Below are positions 63,949 to 64,000 of a stretch of 64,000 nt of DNA, piece after piece (positions within the stretch are counted from its first letter, which is position 1; the number at the start of each line of letters is the position of its first letter). Under the pieces are notes generated by a model, which ran no database searches, had not been told where the DNA came from, and saw only the letters and a list, made by a program, of their open reading frames with translations. Source of the stretch: Marinobacter antarcticus (GTDB lineage: Bacteria; Pseudomonadota; Gammaproteobacteria; Pseudomonadales; Oleiphilaceae); assembly GCF_900142385.1 (NCBI RefSeq), contig NZ_FRAQ01000004.1:1-64000 (forward strand), written 5' to 3'. The position numbers were made by a program, and so were the translations under genes.

Positions 63949-64000
63949 TCACTTCTCTAGATATTGAAGCTTGTTGGGCTTACCATCCCACTCTTCGGCT
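63949..64000 (-). CDS. C-terminal end of a minus-strand gene continuing beyond the window
   Basis: On the minus strand the frame reads AEEWDGKPNKLQYLEK and stops with TGA at 63951-63949. It is open to the window edge. It converges with the LysE gene across the bidirectional terminator. Too short to assign a family. Confidence 0.55.
   Translation of the reverse strand, partial: AEEWDGKPNKLQYLEK

Noticed and set aside
1..64000. tRNA, rRNA, CRISPR arrays, insertion sequences, integrase or phage genes
   Set aside because: No cloverleaf-like sequence, regularly spaced repeats, transposase or integrase motif was found on either strand.

Overview
The window looks like a chromosomal segment of a marine, oil- or lipid-degrading gammaproteobacterium, most likely Marinobacter or a close relative. 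This rests on mid-50s percent GC, a complete Liu (leucine/isovalerate) operon with its MerR regulator, many acyl-CoA enzymes and four AMP-forming acyl-CoA ligases, an ilvGM unit with an enteric-style leader peptide, and a type VI secretion (T6SS) cassette. The genus is an inference from gene content only.

Layout. 1-5572: end of a T6SS vgrG, a DUF4123 adaptor, a large VasX/MIX-like effector with C-terminal membrane segments and a DUF6708-like membrane protein, overlapping or abutting head to tail. 5711-9730: a DUF4124 lipid- or wall-proximal protein, an AI-2E/PerM family permease, an MDR oxidoreductase and a proline-racemase-family enzyme with unusual active-site residues. 9829-16785: acyl-CoA synthetase, PaaI thioesterase and a full branched-chain-type ABC importer (two ATPases, binding protein, two permeases). 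16947-19582: emrAB-like efflux pair. 19624-31644 (minus strand): liuR-liuA-liuB-liuC-liuD-liuE, followed by an AhpD-like protein, an acyl-CoA ligase, then a CrtI/RetSat-like flavoenzyme and an Asp/Glu racemase. 31884-34672 (minus): another acyl-CoA ligase and an AraC-type regulator. 34765-40418 (plus): two paralogous acyl-CoA dehydrogenase/thiolase modules separated by an SDR. 40424-43830 (minus): MFS transporter, ilvM, ilvG and an ilv leader peptide with attenuator. 43981-48143: RND efflux adaptor and pump. 48149-52936: chemotaxis receptor with a sigma-28 promoter, DjlA-like chaperone, AlkB, DUF4010/MgtC membrane protein. 53124-55518: SulP transporter and tandem Usp protein. 55613-59158 (minus): a trpB without trpA, a YhiN flavoprotein, PhzF and a small coupled ORF. 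59383-63857: acyl-CoA ligase, PF10118 metal-dependent hydrolase, an unrecognised protein and a LysE exporter. The window ends inside a minus-strand gene.

How it fits together. Four copies of a near-palindromic motif of the type TTTACGTnnACGTAAA lie in front of liuR, the acyl-CoA synthetase at 9829, the liv-type importer at 11978 and the SDR module at 37256. This suggests one LiuR-type regulon that couples import, CoA activation and beta-oxidation of branched-chain or short acids. Other regulatory structure that can be read directly includes an ilv attenuator, a sigma-28 promoter next to a terminator, and several strong hairpins. No tRNA, rRNA, CRISPR array or insertion sequence was recognised.
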